Part shown: piece by piece, positions 37,510-46,901 of the stretch | Layout: the number at the start of each line of letters is the position of its first letter | Position numbering within the stretch: the stretch's first letter is position 1 | From: Bacillus cereus G9842 | Lineage (GTDB): Bacteria; Bacillota; Bacilli; Bacillales; Bacillaceae_G | Length of the DNA stretch: 64,000 bases | Direction of reading: 5' to 3' | NCBI RefSeq assembly: GCF_000021305.1 | Contig: NC_011772.1 | Coordinates: 1,712,001 to 1,776,000 of the forward strand | The notes under the pieces: model-generated | What the model was told of the DNA's origin: nothing | Databases searched by the model: none | What the model saw: the letters and a program-made list of their open reading frames with translations, nothing else | Program-made: the position numbers and the translations under genes

Positions 37510-37683
37510 CTAGATAAGGTAATCAATTTCTCTACTAAGAAAGCGATTCGAACCATTTCCTTTGGTTCTTGTATTTATTACATTAAATAATTTAATTTCT
37601 TCATCGTTATCTAAATAATGAAATGCTAAAAATGAAACATTCAAAGTACTATCAGTTTCAGTAATATAATTCTTTTTGAAAAG
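37510..37683 (-). pseudogene. C-terminal gene remnant, resembles DGQHR/DndB-type protein
   Basis: On the minus strand a 57-codon frame without a start codon runs between two stops and reads like real protein: ITETDSTLNVSFLAFHYLDN, then EEIKLFNVINTRTKGNGSN. The LF-x-x-IN-T/S-x-x-K-G pattern recalls the C-terminal part of DGQHR-domain proteins (DndB/Dpd-type DNA-modification partners). It is the only coding-like content of the 405-base gap before the TetR gene apart from the operator-like repeat. Identification is tentative. Confidence 0.4.
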
Positions 37684-37730
37684 CTACATTCAGCATCTGG
37701 ACACTTTATTTGAGATTGTTTATTATAATA

Positions 37731-37759
37731 TCAAATGATATATTTTTCTATCAAAAATG
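37731..37759 (+). promoter_or_regulatory. operator-like repeat, copy 2, ahead of TetR gene
   Basis: Matches 34241-34269 at 28 of 29 positions. TATAAT (37724-37729) directly precedes it, and the TetR start codon is 33 bases after it, so a bound repressor would cover the transcription start. This fits autoregulation. Confidence 0.55.
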
Positions 37760-37792
37760 ACGAATTTATACAGAAAAAGGGAGAGATTGACG

Positions 37793-38377
37793 ATGAAGAA
37801 AGACTTGTCAGCGTTGAAGGAAGCGAGATTTAATGCAATTCTTGATTCGGCTACTATATTGCTTGTTGAAAATCCTACTGCTTCGATGAATGAAATTGCG
37901 GAATATGCGGGAATTGGAATTGCTACACTCCATCGCTACGTCGAAAGCAGGGAGAAATTGATGCTGTTCTTAGGCCATCGGGCTATACAACTGGTAAGTG
38001 ATACTGTAAACCAGATTCCACTGGATGAGGAAAGAAGCGAAAACTATATCCCGGAACTCATTGAAGCGTTAATCCCTTTAGGTGACAAAATCTATTTTCT
38101 AGGTCATGATGCATCTGTATTTAACAACAAAGAATTAGGTAAAGCAGAAGAGAAGCTGAGGGAACCCTTACGACGCGTTATTGAGCTGTTACAACAAAGA
38201 GGTTATTTTCAGCAAACGGTTAGCAGCGAATGGATTTTGAATACGCTTTATGCTCTGCTTTTCCATACTTGGGAACAGGTACATGAAGGAAATGTGGCTA
38301 AAAAATCTGCTGCAGAGCTTGTTTTAAATACATTTTATTATGGTTTTAAAGCTAAGGATGATTTGAGAGGTAAGTGA
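37793..38377 (+). CDS. TetR-family transcriptional regulator
   Basis: A 194-residue regulator. The N-terminal helix-turn-helix is ASMNEIAEYAGIGIATLHRYVESREKLM, with the TetR-type Y-x-x-F/R-K end. The C-terminal part is a helical ligand/dimer domain without a recognised ligand. AAAAGGGAGAG precedes the ATG at 37793; an earlier in-frame ATG at 37757 overlaps the operator repeat. It is followed after 62 bases by an acetyltransferase on the same strand and preceded by the PAF-AH-like hydrolase, either of which may be its target. Confidence 0.85.
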   Translation: MKKDLSALKEARFNAILDSATILLVENPTASMNEIAEYAGIGIATLHRYVESREKLMLFLGHRAIQLVSDTVNQIPLDEERSENYIPELIEALIPLGDKIYFLGHDASVFNNKELGKAEEKLREPLRRVIELLQQRGYFQQTVSSEWILNTLYALLFHTWEQVHEGNVAKKSAAELVLNTFYYGFKAKDDLRGK

Positions 38378-38439
38378 ACTGATTCAAATCCATGATAATT
38401 AATATCAATAATACAGAAAGCGAAAAGGAGGACTGGGAA

Positions 38440-39063
38440 ATGAATCAAATCTCTATTGTAAAGGCTGTTCATCAATCCATGGTCGGCGCCCAGTTAAATG
38501 TAATGGCATTGGAATACATGGCGTTTCCACTTGCAGGATCTGAGGAGAAGAACACAGTCGAAGGGACATTTTGTAAGCTCTGGCGGCAGGAGAACAACCG
38601 TTTTAGTCATCAATACGCTTATGAAGCTCAAATGGACGGGAAAACTTTAGGGATGATTACTTGCTATCCCATACCCGTTTTAAACCGTCTTGCCTGGTCC
38701 ACTTTTAAACAGCTGCTTTCATTCCGAAAGCTGGGTTTTGTTATTTATAACATTTTGAATATCAAAATGCTTTATTCCATGTTTACCTTGAAGGAGGGAG
38801 AAGATGACGAGTTTCACATCGGAACAATTGCCTTATTGCCCGAAAGTCGAGGACTAGGGATAGGTACCAGACTACTTAAGTTTGCCGAGGAACAAGCTTC
38901 CCTGCAAGGCTTTGCCAAATGCTCTCTGACGGTAAAGAAAGAGAATCAACTTGCCATTAAATTGTATCAGAGGATAGGCTACCAGATTACAGGCGAAATT
39001 AATAAACCAAAGTTATCGTTGTACAGAATGGTCAAAAACGTAGAATCTTACAACCGTTTATAA
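38440..39063 (+). CDS. GNAT family N-acetyltransferase
   Basis: A 207-residue GNAT protein. The acetyl-CoA site is FHIGTIALLPESRGLGIGTRLLKF, followed by the usual strand/helix CSLTVKKENQLAIKLYQRIGY. Before this comes an unusual ~110-residue N-terminal part with a hydrophobic stretch. AAAAGGAGG lies upstream of the ATG at 38440. It probably forms a two-gene unit with the TetR gene before it. Substrate unknown; the codon use is again richer in G and C than in core genes. Confidence 0.8.
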   Translation: MNQISIVKAVHQSMVGAQLNVMALEYMAFPLAGSEEKNTVEGTFCKLWRQENNRFSHQYAYEAQMDGKTLGMITCYPIPVLNRLAWSTFKQLLSFRKLGFVIYNILNIKMLYSMFTLKEGEDDEFHIGTIALLPESRGLGIGTRLLKFAEEQASLQGFAKCSLTVKKENQLAIKLYQRIGYQITGEINKPKLSLYRMVKNVESYNRL

Positions 39064-39223
39064 AAAATTTGTACCGTATCAGGATACTGCCACATACCTA
39101 TCAACTGTAATATTCTGAATTATCAAAAAATAAAAATGGACTTTTTGTTACAAGTTAATACAAAATTTCGTTCTGGAGGCACTAAAAAATTTTAGCTTGA
39201 TAGTGATGGGATGGGGCCTCTAT

Positions 39224-39260
39224 ATAAAAAAACACAGTTTACACTCAAACTGTGTTTTTC
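39224..39260 (+). terminator. rho-independent terminator downstream of the GNAT gene
   Basis: AAAAAACACAGTTT pairs with AACTGTGTTTTTC over a seven-base loop. The 305-base gap 39064-39368 holds this hairpin and the next one and no gene I can support. Confidence 0.85.
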
Positions 39261-39319
39261 GACGTACAATGATTTATCAACATCTCTTATTATTCTTTAA
39301 AATCTGCAACAGAACCAGG

Positions 39320-39362
39320 ATTTCCCCTCAAAGTATAAATTCCAAGGGGAACCGTTTTTTTT
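39320..39362 (+). terminator. second hairpin with T-tract
   Basis: TTCCCCT pairs with AGGGGAA over a 16-base loop, and eight T follow soon after (CCG then the T run). On the + strand it acts as a backup terminator protecting the converging minus-strand gene. Confidence 0.6.
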
Positions 39363-39368
39363 ATTTAC

Positions 39369-39680
39369 TTATATACGTACAGCTGTACCACTGACAGCAA
39401 CCATTAACATTCCATCACGAACAACTTCGTAATCTACGTCAATACCAACGATAGCGTTCGCACCTTTTTCTTTTGCAAGTTCTTTCATTTCGCCCATTGC
39501 AATATCACGAGCGTCTTTTAGCTTACTTTCATAAGCACCAACACGGCCACCGACAACATCACGAACGGAAGCGAATACATCGCGGACAATATTTGCACCC
39601 ATAATAGCTTCACCATTTACAATATCAATATACTCAATAATCTCTTTACCTTGAATTCCAGAAGTTGTTGTTACAATCAT
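39369..39680 (-). CDS. YbjQ/UPF0145 family protein
   Basis: A 103-residue cytoplasmic protein of the YbjQ/UPF0145 (DUF74) family; these form pentameric rings of unknown function. Typical text: [31 protein letters not shown] and [16 protein letters not shown]. The ATG at 39680 has AGGAGAG ten bases upstream and gives the family length; a GTG three codons earlier overlaps that site. Confidence 0.88.
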   Translation of the reverse strand: MIVTTTSGIQGKEIIEYIDIVNGEAIMGANIVRDVFASVRDVVGGRVGAYESKLKDARDIAMGEMKELAKEKGANAIVGIDVDYEVVRDGMLMVAVSGTAVRI

Positions 39681-39771
39681 GACTGACACTCTCCTAATAT
39701 CTTATAATTTTTGATTAGCTTTCTTATGCCATAGAAAAAGTATTTTTGGCACCAGAAACAAGTCTAGTTTC

Positions 39772-40425
39772 TTACAGAATGAAACCAAGGCAATTGTTTA
39801 ACATGTGTATCGCTATAACATATGCAATGGATCTTTTAGAAATAAGATAAGCCGCAGTAAGTATCAACGATCCAGGTAAATAAATAGCAATATCCGAAAG
39901 TTGGTTCGTATGAAGAAGTGTAAAAATCATAATCGAAATGATAGATGCAATAGCAGTACCAATATGGTAAGAAAAACGATTTATTAATATGTGACGAAAC
40001 ACAATTTCTTCAAGTATTGGACCCAGAATACCAAATACAAGCAATGTAAATACAAGAGGTACCTCCGCACCCGTTTCAAGGAGCTGCTCTTGGTTCTCTG
40101 GTTGACCAGTTGCTAGAAAACGCATAACACACTGTTCCACAATTACCGTAAATAAAACTACCATAGGAATACTTACTATTTTCAAAATTGTCTTCTCTTT
40201 AAAATAAGTAAAACTTTCAATAATTTCTTTCCTAAAGAAAATGATTCCTACAATAGCAGGTACAGTAAAACCGATGGCACTAAGAACAAATTCTGATTCA
40301 ACTAAATTGACATTAGCTAAAAGTGATATGCCAAATAATATGTACAAGCCAATTTGAAATGGTACAAACATTGTAAAGATTATGAGCATAATGATTTCTT
40401 TTTTATTCATTTTTATAAAGTTCAC
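39772..40425 (-). CDS. CPBP-family intramembrane glutamic protease
   Basis: A 217-residue membrane protein with six or more helices and the CPBP (Abi/CAAX protease-like) motifs: EEIVFRH (the EExxxR motif), FTLLHTN (FxxxH) and HMLNN. Members process lipidated or peptide substrates or act in bacteriocin self-protection. The start is probably the GTG at 40425 behind GGGGGCAA. An 18-bp palindrome lies upstream between its -10 region and the TetR gene, suggesting repression by that TetR protein. Confidence 0.83.
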   Translation of the reverse strand: MNFIKMNKKEIIMLIIFTMFVPFQIGLYILFGISLLANVNLVESEFVLSAIGFTVPAIVGIIFFRKEIIESFTYFKEKTILKIVSIPMVVLFTVIVEQCVMRFLATGQPENQEQLLETGAEVPLVFTLLVFGILGPILEEIVFRHILINRFSYHIGTAIASIISIMIFTLLHTNQLSDIAIYLPGSLILTAAYLISKRSIAYVIAIHMLNNCLGFIL

Positions 40426-40517
40426 TGTATTGCCCCCATAATTAAATTACCTATAATTTTTGATTTTTCTCTCTGCATAACGTTCTCCTTCTAAATATAT
40501 TTATATAAGATTATAAA

Positions 40518-40535
40518 CCGGACGGTTCGGTCCGG
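40518..40535. promoter_or_regulatory. 18-bp palindromic operator upstream of the CPBP gene
   Basis: CCGGAC-GGTTCG-GTCCGG has perfect six-base arms and is strikingly GC-rich against its surroundings. On the minus strand a TATAAT (40515-40510) lies just downstream, so it overlaps the -35/-10 spacer of the CPBP promoter. This is the style of TetR/AcrR operators, and a TetR gene follows at 41065. Confidence 0.7.
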
Positions 40536-40656
40536 AACCTAATGATACTATAAGTTTCTAGTTTTTTAAACCCTTTTTATAAAGTATTAACAAAATCCAA
40601 ATGGAAAAAAAGCAAATATATTTATATCTCAGTTTCTTTGGTACAATTTAATTCCA

Positions 40657-40856
40657 GTAATCATTAATGATTACCCTTTTATAGAATGAAGTGAAAGTGG
40701 GGATAGTTCAAACACTTTAGCTAAACATATTAATCAAAATTATATATAATAATCATATGTCTATACGTTAAATTTAACTATATATTTTTACACCTACTAC
40801 GAAGTTAGGTGAAATTAGTTGTATAACATGACTGAATTAAATAATTGGTCATGTTA
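40657..40856. other. palindrome and hairpin in the 639-base CPBP-TetR gap
   Basis: GTAATCATTAATGATTAC (40657-40674) is a perfect 18-base palindrome. TAACATGAC and GTCATGTTA (40824-40856) form a stem followed by ATTTT. The remaining sequence of the gap 40426-41064 is AT-rich and I see no gene in it. Either element could be a weak terminator or binding site. Confidence 0.35.
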
Positions 40857-41064
40857 ATTTTGACAGAAAATTCATTTGAATGATATAGATAATACAATTT
40901 GATTAATCTCTTTTCAAACTGTATTGTTTGAGGTTCACATAATATAGGGGTTGATAAGATATTTTCGCTTCAAACTTCTTTATACTTACAAAAAAATTCA
41001 AGAAAATAGATGGTAAATATCACCTGGAATATTAAGCTCGTTTTTATTAGGAGGATTACAAAGC

Positions 41065-41655
41065 ATGACTAAAGTTGATAAGGTTAAAGAAAAAATTATT
41101 GAAACATCTTTATATTTATTTAATACTAATGGGATAACTCGCACATCCATCCAGGATATAATGACAGCTACTGAACTACCTAAAGGATCTATTTATCGTA
41201 GATTCAAAAGTAAAGAAGAAATTGTCCTTGCTGCCTACGACAAAAGTGGTGAGATTATGTGGAGTCATTTTCATAAAGCAATGGAAAATAAAAAGACAGC
41301 AATCGATAAAATCCTTGCAATTTTCCTTGTATATCAAGATGCAGCTAATAATCCTCCTATTGCTGGAGGCTGTCCATTACTTAATAGCGCAATTGAAAGT
41401 ACTGGAGTATTTCCAGAATTACAAAAAGCAGCAGCAAAAGGTTATGATGATACAGTAATGTTAATGGCTTCTCTCATAAAAGAAGGAATAGAGAAACAAG
41501 AACTTAAAGAAGATATAGAGGTTATATCACTTGCTTCCTTTCTTGCATCTTCAATGGAGGGGGCTATTATGGCAAGTCGAGTATCTAACGATAATATACA
41601 CCATCATTATTTTATTGAACAAATAAAACATCATCTTTTCACTTATTCTAAATAA
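41065..41655 (+). CDS. TetR/AcrR-family transcriptional regulator
   Basis: A 196-residue repressor. The helix-turn-helix region is [30 protein letters not shown]. The ligand-domain motif [12 protein letters not shown] is typical of the YxaF/LmrA-like or YcdC-like TetR branch that responds to small lipophilic compounds. AGGAGGATTACAAAGC precedes the ATG. It is the nearest regulator gene to the palindrome in front of the divergent CPBP gene. A terminator follows about 50 bases after the stop. Confidence 0.87.
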   Translation: MTKVDKVKEKIIETSLYLFNTNGITRTSIQDIMTATELPKGSIYRRFKSKEEIVLAAYDKSGEIMWSHFHKAMENKKTAIDKILAIFLVYQDAANNPPIAGGCPLLNSAIESTGVFPELQKAAAKGYDDTVMLMASLIKEGIEKQELKEDIEVISLASFLASSMEGAIMASRVSNDNIHHHYFIEQIKHHLFTYSK

Positions 41656-41702
41656 GTGGGAACTTGCATTGTTTTCATCCAATTTTTATAAAATTAAATT
41701 GA

Positions 41703-41748
41703 ATACATACCCCTTATAACCAGTATCTTCTGTTTATAAGGGGTATTT
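41703..41748 (+). terminator. terminator after TetR gene
   Basis: ATACCCCTTATAA pairs with TTATAAGGGGTAT over a 14-base loop; a looser T-run follows nine bases later. Confidence 0.75.
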
Positions 41749-41908
41749 GAATAGTTTTTAGACGATGGTTTATGTTTCTTATTGAACGGTTTCATTGTAT
41801 ATAATAAGTGGAATATAAGTTCAGTTAGATAAAATTCGGTAGTCGAATTTTTTTGCATAAAGCTGTATAATGCTTGTAACGAAAGGGAAATACAGGAAGG
41901 GATTTGTA

Positions 41909-41932
41909 ATGAGTTACTATGGAAAAAGATAA
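41909..41932 (+). other. 7-codon upstream frame overlapping the deoR start
   Basis: An ATG at the ideal distance from AGGAAGGGA opens MSYYGKR and stops at 41932, past the deoR ATG at 41919, in the next frame. The better ribosome-site spacing belongs to this frame, so deoR may be translated by re-initiation or poorly. Confidence 0.4.
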
Positions 41933-42866
41933 ACAACAATTAAGCGTTGAAGTTGCAAGATTATATTATCAATCAGATTATAGTCAGCAAGAAATTGCTA
42001 ACAAATTAAATATTTCAAGACCGACGATTTCTAGATTGTTAAAGTACGCGAAAGAAAAAGGGTTTGTTCAAATTAGCATCGCCGATCCATTTGCGGATTT
42101 AGATAACGTTGGGAATTTACTAAAAGAAAAGTACAACTTGTTAGAGGCACATGTTGTGTTTTCTCCAGTGCCAGAATATGCAACGATTACAGAGTATATT
42201 AGTAAATATGCAGCTGAGTATATGGAAAAGACGGTTAAAAATGGTGATATCGTTGGTGTAAGCTGGGGAATGACAATGTATGAAATCGCTAGAAAAATCG
42301 TACCGCAACATGTAAAAGGGATAGAGGTTGTCCAGCTAAAAGGTGGCATTAGTCACTCGAGTGTAAATACATATGCGAATGAGACGATAGCTTTATTTGC
42401 AGATGCTTTTCAAACGACGCCAAGAAATCTACCTCTTCCAGTTATATTTGATAATGCAGTGACAAAAGAATTAGTAGAGCAGGATCGACATATTCATCAC
42501 ATTATCGAAATGGGGAAGCAAGCGAATATTGCAATTTTTACTGTAGGAACAGTGCGAGATGAAGCGCTATTATTCCGATTAGGTTATTTCGATAAGGAGG
42601 AAACAAGTTTACTCAAAAAACAATCGGTCGGTGACATTTGTTCACGTTTCTTTGATGGAGACGGAAATATTAGTAGTGAAGAAATTAATAAGCGGACCAT
42701 TGGAATTGAGTTAGAGGAACTGAAATTAAAGAAACGCTCTATTTTAGTTGCAGGTGGTAATAGAAAAATAAAAGCAATTGATGGTGCGTTACGTGGCGGG
42801 TATGCAAATGTATTAATTATCGATCAGCATACAGCAAAAGAATTGTTACATTATCAAAAAGATTAG
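41919..42866 (+). CDS. deoR: deoxyribonucleoside regulator DeoR (SorC family)
   Basis: Repressor of the dra/deoC-nupC-pdp operon; in B. subtilis deoxyribose 5-phosphate releases it from DNA. The 315 residues align well by eye with B. subtilis DeoR from the first residues (LSVEVARLYYQSDYSQQEIA), including the HTH NISRPTISRLLKYAKEKG and the sugar-binding part GDIVGVSWGMTMYEIA, VVQLKGGISHS and GDICSRFFDGDGN. The ATG at 41919 is the only start that preserves this alignment. It has its own terminator and sits immediately upstream of the genes it controls. Confidence 0.93.
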   Translation: MEKDKQQLSVEVARLYYQSDYSQQEIANKLNISRPTISRLLKYAKEKGFVQISIADPFADLDNVGNLLKEKYNLLEAHVVFSPVPEYATITEYISKYAAEYMEKTVKNGDIVGVSWGMTMYEIARKIVPQHVKGIEVVQLKGGISHSSVNTYANETIALFADAFQTTPRNLPLPVIFDNAVTKELVEQDRHIHHIIEMGKQANIAIFTVGTVRDEALLFRLGYFDKEETSLLKKQSVGDICSRFFDGDGNISSEEINKRTIGIELEELKLKKRSILVAGGNRKIKAIDGALRGGYANVLIIDQHTAKELLHYQKD

Positions 42867-42869
42867 AAA

Positions 42870-42916
42870 TAAAAGGCGTTCTCAAAATGTTAATTTTGAG
42901 AACGCCTTTTATTTTG
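42870..42916 (+). terminator. terminator after deoR
   Basis: AAAAGGCGTTCTCAAAAT and ATTTTGAGAACGCCTTTT form a long perfect stem with a four-base loop. Confidence 0.94.
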
Positions 42917-43087
42917 TTATGTATGAATGATAGGTGTTTTTTTGAACACAAATTGCCTTTTTAAAAATAATTATGGATATGGAGATACATACTACCATTG
43001 TTAATATAAAAGTTTTGATTTTAAATAGGAATTGTTTCTTAGTTAGAATGCGCTTTATTTACTACAAGAAAATTCCTTTTAAAAAAG

Positions 43088-43140
43088 AATGAACAAAATT
43101 TCAAAAGTGTATTTACATTTGTTCAACTAAGAGTTAGAAT
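43088..43140 (+). promoter_or_regulatory. deo operon promoter with DeoR operators
   Basis: TTTACA (43112-43117) and TAGAAT (43135-43140) stand 17 bases apart. AATGAACAAAATTTCAAA at 43088-43105 nearly equals the B. subtilis DeoR palindrome as I recall it, and a half-site TTTGTTCAA (43118-43126) lies between -35 and -10. Palindrome at about -60 to -43 plus a half-site in the spacer is the arrangement described for B. subtilis. Confidence 0.82.
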
Positions 43141-43172
43141 GAAGTTGTTAAAAGATATGAGGAGTGAAGATA

Positions 43173-43844
43173 ATGAACATTGCAAAGTTAATTGACCATA
43201 CAATTTTAAAAGCTAATACTACTAAAGAAGATGTTATGAAAGTAATCGAAGAAGCAAAGGAATATAAATTCGCTTCTGTTTGTATTAACCCAACATGGGT
43301 AAAATTAGCGGCTGATGAACTAGCTGGACATGATGTAGACGTTTGTACTGTAATCGGTTTCCCATTAGGAGCAAGCACTACTGAAACAAAAGCATTTGAA
43401 ACAAAAGATGCTATCGCAAAAGGTGCAACTGAAGTTGATATGGTAATCAACGTAGGCGCTTTAAAAGATGGCGACAACGAACTTGTTGAAAAAGATATTT
43501 ATGAAGTAGTACAAGCAGCAAAAGGAAAAGCTCTTGTAAAAGTAATCATTGAAACTTGTCTATTAACAGATGAAGAAAAAGTACGCGCTTGTGAATTATC
43601 AGTAAAAGCTGGTGCTGACTTCGTAAAAACTTCAACTGGATTCTCAACTGGCGGAGCAACTGCTGAAGATATCGCATTAATGCGTAAAACAGTAGGACCA
43701 AACGTTGGTGTAAAAGCATCTGGCGGTGTTCGTACACGTGAAGATGCAGATAAAATGGTAGCTGCTGGAGCTTCTCGCGTTGGAGCAAGTGCTAGTGTTG
43801 CAATCGTATTAAATGATGCAAAAGGTGCTACAGATAACTACTAA
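43173..43844 (+). CDS. deoC: deoxyribose-phosphate aldolase
   Basis: Class I aldolase cleaving deoxyribose 5-phosphate to acetaldehyde and glyceraldehyde 3-phosphate. The 223 residues include the Schiff-base lysine in KVIIETCLL and the partner lysine in [10 protein letters not shown], with [10 protein letters not shown] at the start. TGAGGAGTGA precedes the ATG at 43173, which gives the family start; a GTG three codons earlier overlaps the site. First gene of the DeoR-controlled operon. Codon use looks strongly biased to favoured codons, consistent with high expression. Confidence 0.95.
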   Translation: MNIAKLIDHTILKANTTKEDVMKVIEEAKEYKFASVCINPTWVKLAADELAGHDVDVCTVIGFPLGASTTETKAFETKDAIAKGATEVDMVINVGALKDGDNELVEKDIYEVVQAAKGKALVKVIIETCLLTDEEKVRACELSVKAGADFVKTSTGFSTGGATAEDIALMRKTVGPNVGVKASGGVRTREDADKMVAAGASRVGASASVAIVLNDAKGATDNY

Positions 43845-43854
43845 TCGATAAAAG

Positions 43855-43899
43855 GTTAAAGCAATAGATATACGTTTAAAGTATATCTATTGCTTTAAC
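43855..43899 (+). other. intercistronic hairpin between deoC and nupC
   Basis: GTTAAAGCAATAGATATAC pairs fully with GTATATCTATTGCTTTAAC over a seven-base loop. No T-tract follows, so it is more likely an RNA-stabilising or processing stem, giving more deoC than nupC, than a terminator. Confidence 0.65.
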
Positions 43900-43942
43900 A
43901 ATTAAAAAAATGTAAGCGGATACGAATGGGAGGAAACGGCTT

Positions 43943-45124
43943 ATGAAATACTTAATCGGTGTTTTTGGCCTCGTATTGATTTTAGGTATCGCTTGGCTTG
44001 CTAGTAATGATAGAAAGAAAGTCAAATATCGTCCAATCATAACGATGGTTATATTACAATTCATTTTGGGGTTTCTATTATTAAATACAAGTATAGGGAA
44101 TATATTAATTAGCGGAATAGCAGATGGTTTTGGAGAGTTATTAAAATATGCCGCTGACGGTGTGAATTTCGTATTTGGTGGATTAGTAAATCAAAAAGAG
44201 TTTTCGTTCTTTTTAAGTGTATTAATGCCAATCGTATTTATATCAGCTTTAATCGGTATTTTGCAACATATTAAAGTATTACCTATTATTGTGAAATCTA
44301 TCGGTCTAGCATTAAGTAAAGTAAATGGAATGGGGAAACTAGAATCATATAATGCTGTTGCTTCTGCGATTTTAGGACAATCTGAAGTATTTATATCAGT
44401 TAAGAAACAACTAGGGTTATTGCCAGAGAAAAGAATGTATACATTATGTGCATCGGCAATGTCTACAGTTTCTATGTCTATCGTTGGATCATATATGGTG
44501 TTATTAAAACCACAATATGTTGTAACCGCTTTAGTGCTTAACTTATTCGGTGGCTTCATCATCGCTTCTATCATTAACCCGTATGAAGTTACTGAGGAAG
44601 AAGATATGTTAGAAGTACAAGAAGAAGAGAAAAAGACCTTCTTTGAAGTATTAGGGGAATACATTATTGATGGATTTAAAGTTGCGATTACAGTAGCAGC
44701 TATGTTAGTCGGTTTCGTTGCTCTTATCGCATTCATTAATGCAGTATTTAAAGGTGTAATCGGTATTTCATTCCAAGAAATTCTTGGTTATGCATTTGCA
44801 CCATTTGCATTTATTATGGGTGTACCTTGGCATGAAGCAGTTAATGCCGGAAATATTATGGCAACAAAATTAGTATCAAATGAATTTGTCGCAATGACAG
44901 ATTTAGCACAAGGAAACTTTAATTTCTCAGATAGAACGACAGCAATTATATCTGTATTCTTAGTTTCATTTGCAAACTTCTCTTCAATTGGAATTATTGC
45001 AGGTGCAGTTAAGAGCTTAAATGAAAAGCAAGGGAATGTAGTCGCAAGATTTGGTTTGAAATTACTATTCGGTGCAACGTTAGTAAGTTTCTTATCAGCA
45101 ACAATCGTTGGCTTATTATTTTAA
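43943..45124 (+). CDS. nupC: concentrative nucleoside transporter NupC
   Basis: Cation-coupled nucleoside importer of the CNT family; 393 residues, about ten membrane helices. Family features: [30 protein letters not shown] near the first third, [13 protein letters not shown] (the nucleoside-site glutamine/glutamate motif), and [18 protein letters not shown] with [10 protein letters not shown] near the end. GGGAGGAAAC precedes the ATG. It brings pyrimidine (deoxy)nucleosides into the cell for Pdp and Cdd encoded downstream. Confidence 0.94.
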   Translation: MKYLIGVFGLVLILGIAWLASNDRKKVKYRPIITMVILQFILGFLLLNTSIGNILISGIADGFGELLKYAADGVNFVFGGLVNQKEFSFFLSVLMPIVFISALIGILQHIKVLPIIVKSIGLALSKVNGMGKLESYNAVASAILGQSEVFISVKKQLGLLPEKRMYTLCASAMSTVSMSIVGSYMVLLKPQYVVTALVLNLFGGFIIASIINPYEVTEEEDMLEVQEEEKKTFFEVLGEYIIDGFKVAITVAAMLVGFVALIAFINAVFKGVIGISFQEILGYAFAPFAFIMGVPWHEAVNAGNIMATKLVSNEFVAMTDLAQGNFNFSDRTTAIISVFLVSFANFSSIGIIAGAVKSLNEKQGNVVARFGLKLLFGATLVSFLSATIVGLLF

Positions 45125-45160
45125 TAGATTCATATAATATAAAAAGGAATGGTGATTGTA

Positions 45161-46462
45161 ATGAGAATGGTAGATATTATCGCAAAAAAACGTGACGGCA
45201 AAGAACTAACGACTGAAGAAATCAAATTCTTTATTAATGGATATACAGACGGAAGTATTCCTGATTATCAAGTGAGTGCGCTTGCAATGGCAATCTTCTT
45301 TAAAGATATGACAGATCGCGAACGTGCAGATTTAACGATGGCGATGGTTGAGTCTGGAGAAACGATCGACTTATCAGCAATTGAAGGAATTAAAGTAGAC
45401 AAACATTCAACTGGCGGTGTTGGTGATACAACAACTTTAGTATTAGGACCATTAGTTGCTGCTTTAGATGTACCAGTAGCAAAAATGTCTGGTCGTGGTT
45501 TAGGACATACAGGCGGAACAATTGATAAATTAGAAGCGGTAGAAGGATTCCACGTTGAAATTACGAAAGAACAATTCATTGATATTGTAAACCGTGACAA
45601 AGTAGCTGTTATTGGACAAACAGGAAACTTAACACCTGCAGATAAAAAGATTTATGCATTACGCGACGTAACAGGAACTGTTAACTCAATTCCTTTAATC
45701 GCAAGTTCAATTATGAGTAAAAAAATTGCAGCTGGTGCTGACGCAATTGTACTTGATGTAAAAACAGGTGCTGGTGCATTTATGAAAACAGAAGAAGATG
45801 CAAAAGAATTAGCACATGCAATGGTACGTATCGGAAATAATGTAGGACGTCAAACTATGGCTGTTATTTCGGACATGTCACAACCGCTTGGTTTTGCGAT
45901 TGGTAACGCTCTAGAAGTAAAAGAAGCGATTGACACGTTAAAAGGTGAAGGTCCAGAAGATTTAACAGAATTAGTACTTGTATTAGGTAGCCAAATGGTC
46001 GTACTTGCGAAAAAAGCAAATACGTTAGAAGAAGCTCGTGAAATGCTAATTGAAGTGATGAAAAACGGAAAAGCAACTGAGAAATTTAAAGAGTTCTTAA
46101 GCAATCAAGGCGGAGATAGCTCAATTGTAGACAATCCAGAAAAAATGCCACAAGCGAAGTATGTAATTGATGTACCTGCAAAAACTTCAGGTGTTATTTC
46201 TAACATTGTTGCAGATGAGATTGGTATTGCAGCTATGTTACTTGGTGCAGGTCGTGCAACGAAGGAAGATGAAATCGATTTAGCAGTAGGATTAATGTTA
46301 CGTAAAAAAGTTGGCGATGCAGTAAAAGAAGGCGAGCCATTCGTAACAATCTACGCAAATCGTGAAAATGTAGAAGATGTAAAAGCAAAAATTTATGAGA
46401 ACATCTCTATCGCTGAAACAGCAGTGGCTCCTAAATTAGTTCATACAGTTATTACTGACTAA
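45161..46462 (+). CDS. pdp: pyrimidine-nucleoside phosphorylase
   Basis: Phosphorolyses uridine, thymidine and deoxyuridine to base and (deoxy)ribose 1-phosphate. The 433 residues carry the thymidine phosphorylase signature [20 protein letters not shown], the phosphate-binding [13 protein letters not shown] loop and the C-terminal PYNP domain. I prefer the ATG at 45161 ([13 protein letters not shown]), where B. subtilis Pdp begins, over the ATG at 45149; both lie within reach of AAAAAGGAATGG. Third gene of the deo operon. Confidence 0.94.
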   Translation: MRMVDIIAKKRDGKELTTEEIKFFINGYTDGSIPDYQVSALAMAIFFKDMTDRERADLTMAMVESGETIDLSAIEGIKVDKHSTGGVGDTTTLVLGPLVAALDVPVAKMSGRGLGHTGGTIDKLEAVEGFHVEITKEQFIDIVNRDKVAVIGQTGNLTPADKKIYALRDVTGTVNSIPLIASSIMSKKIAAGADAIVLDVKTGAGAFMKTEEDAKELAHAMVRIGNNVGRQTMAVISDMSQPLGFAIGNALEVKEAIDTLKGEGPEDLTELVLVLGSQMVVLAKKANTLEEAREMLIEVMKNGKATEKFKEFLSNQGGDSSIVDNPEKMPQAKYVIDVPAKTSGVISNIVADEIGIAAMLLGAGRATKEDEIDLAVGLMLRKKVGDAVKEGEPFVTIYANRENVEDVKAKIYENISIAETAVAPKLVHTVITD

Positions 46463-46483
46463 TCATCATTTCATTTACTTTGA

Positions 46484-46891
<408 letters not shown>

Positions 46892-46901
46892 GTTAAAAAG
46901 T

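Noticed and set aside
39197..39394. 65-codon + strand frame in the gap before the YbjQ-type gene
   Set aside because: It runs through two terminator hairpins and has no ribosome site or protein-like composition.
45268..46104. Minus-strand frames opposite pdp
   Set aside because: Shadow frames of a strongly biased gene; no start signals or family resemblance.
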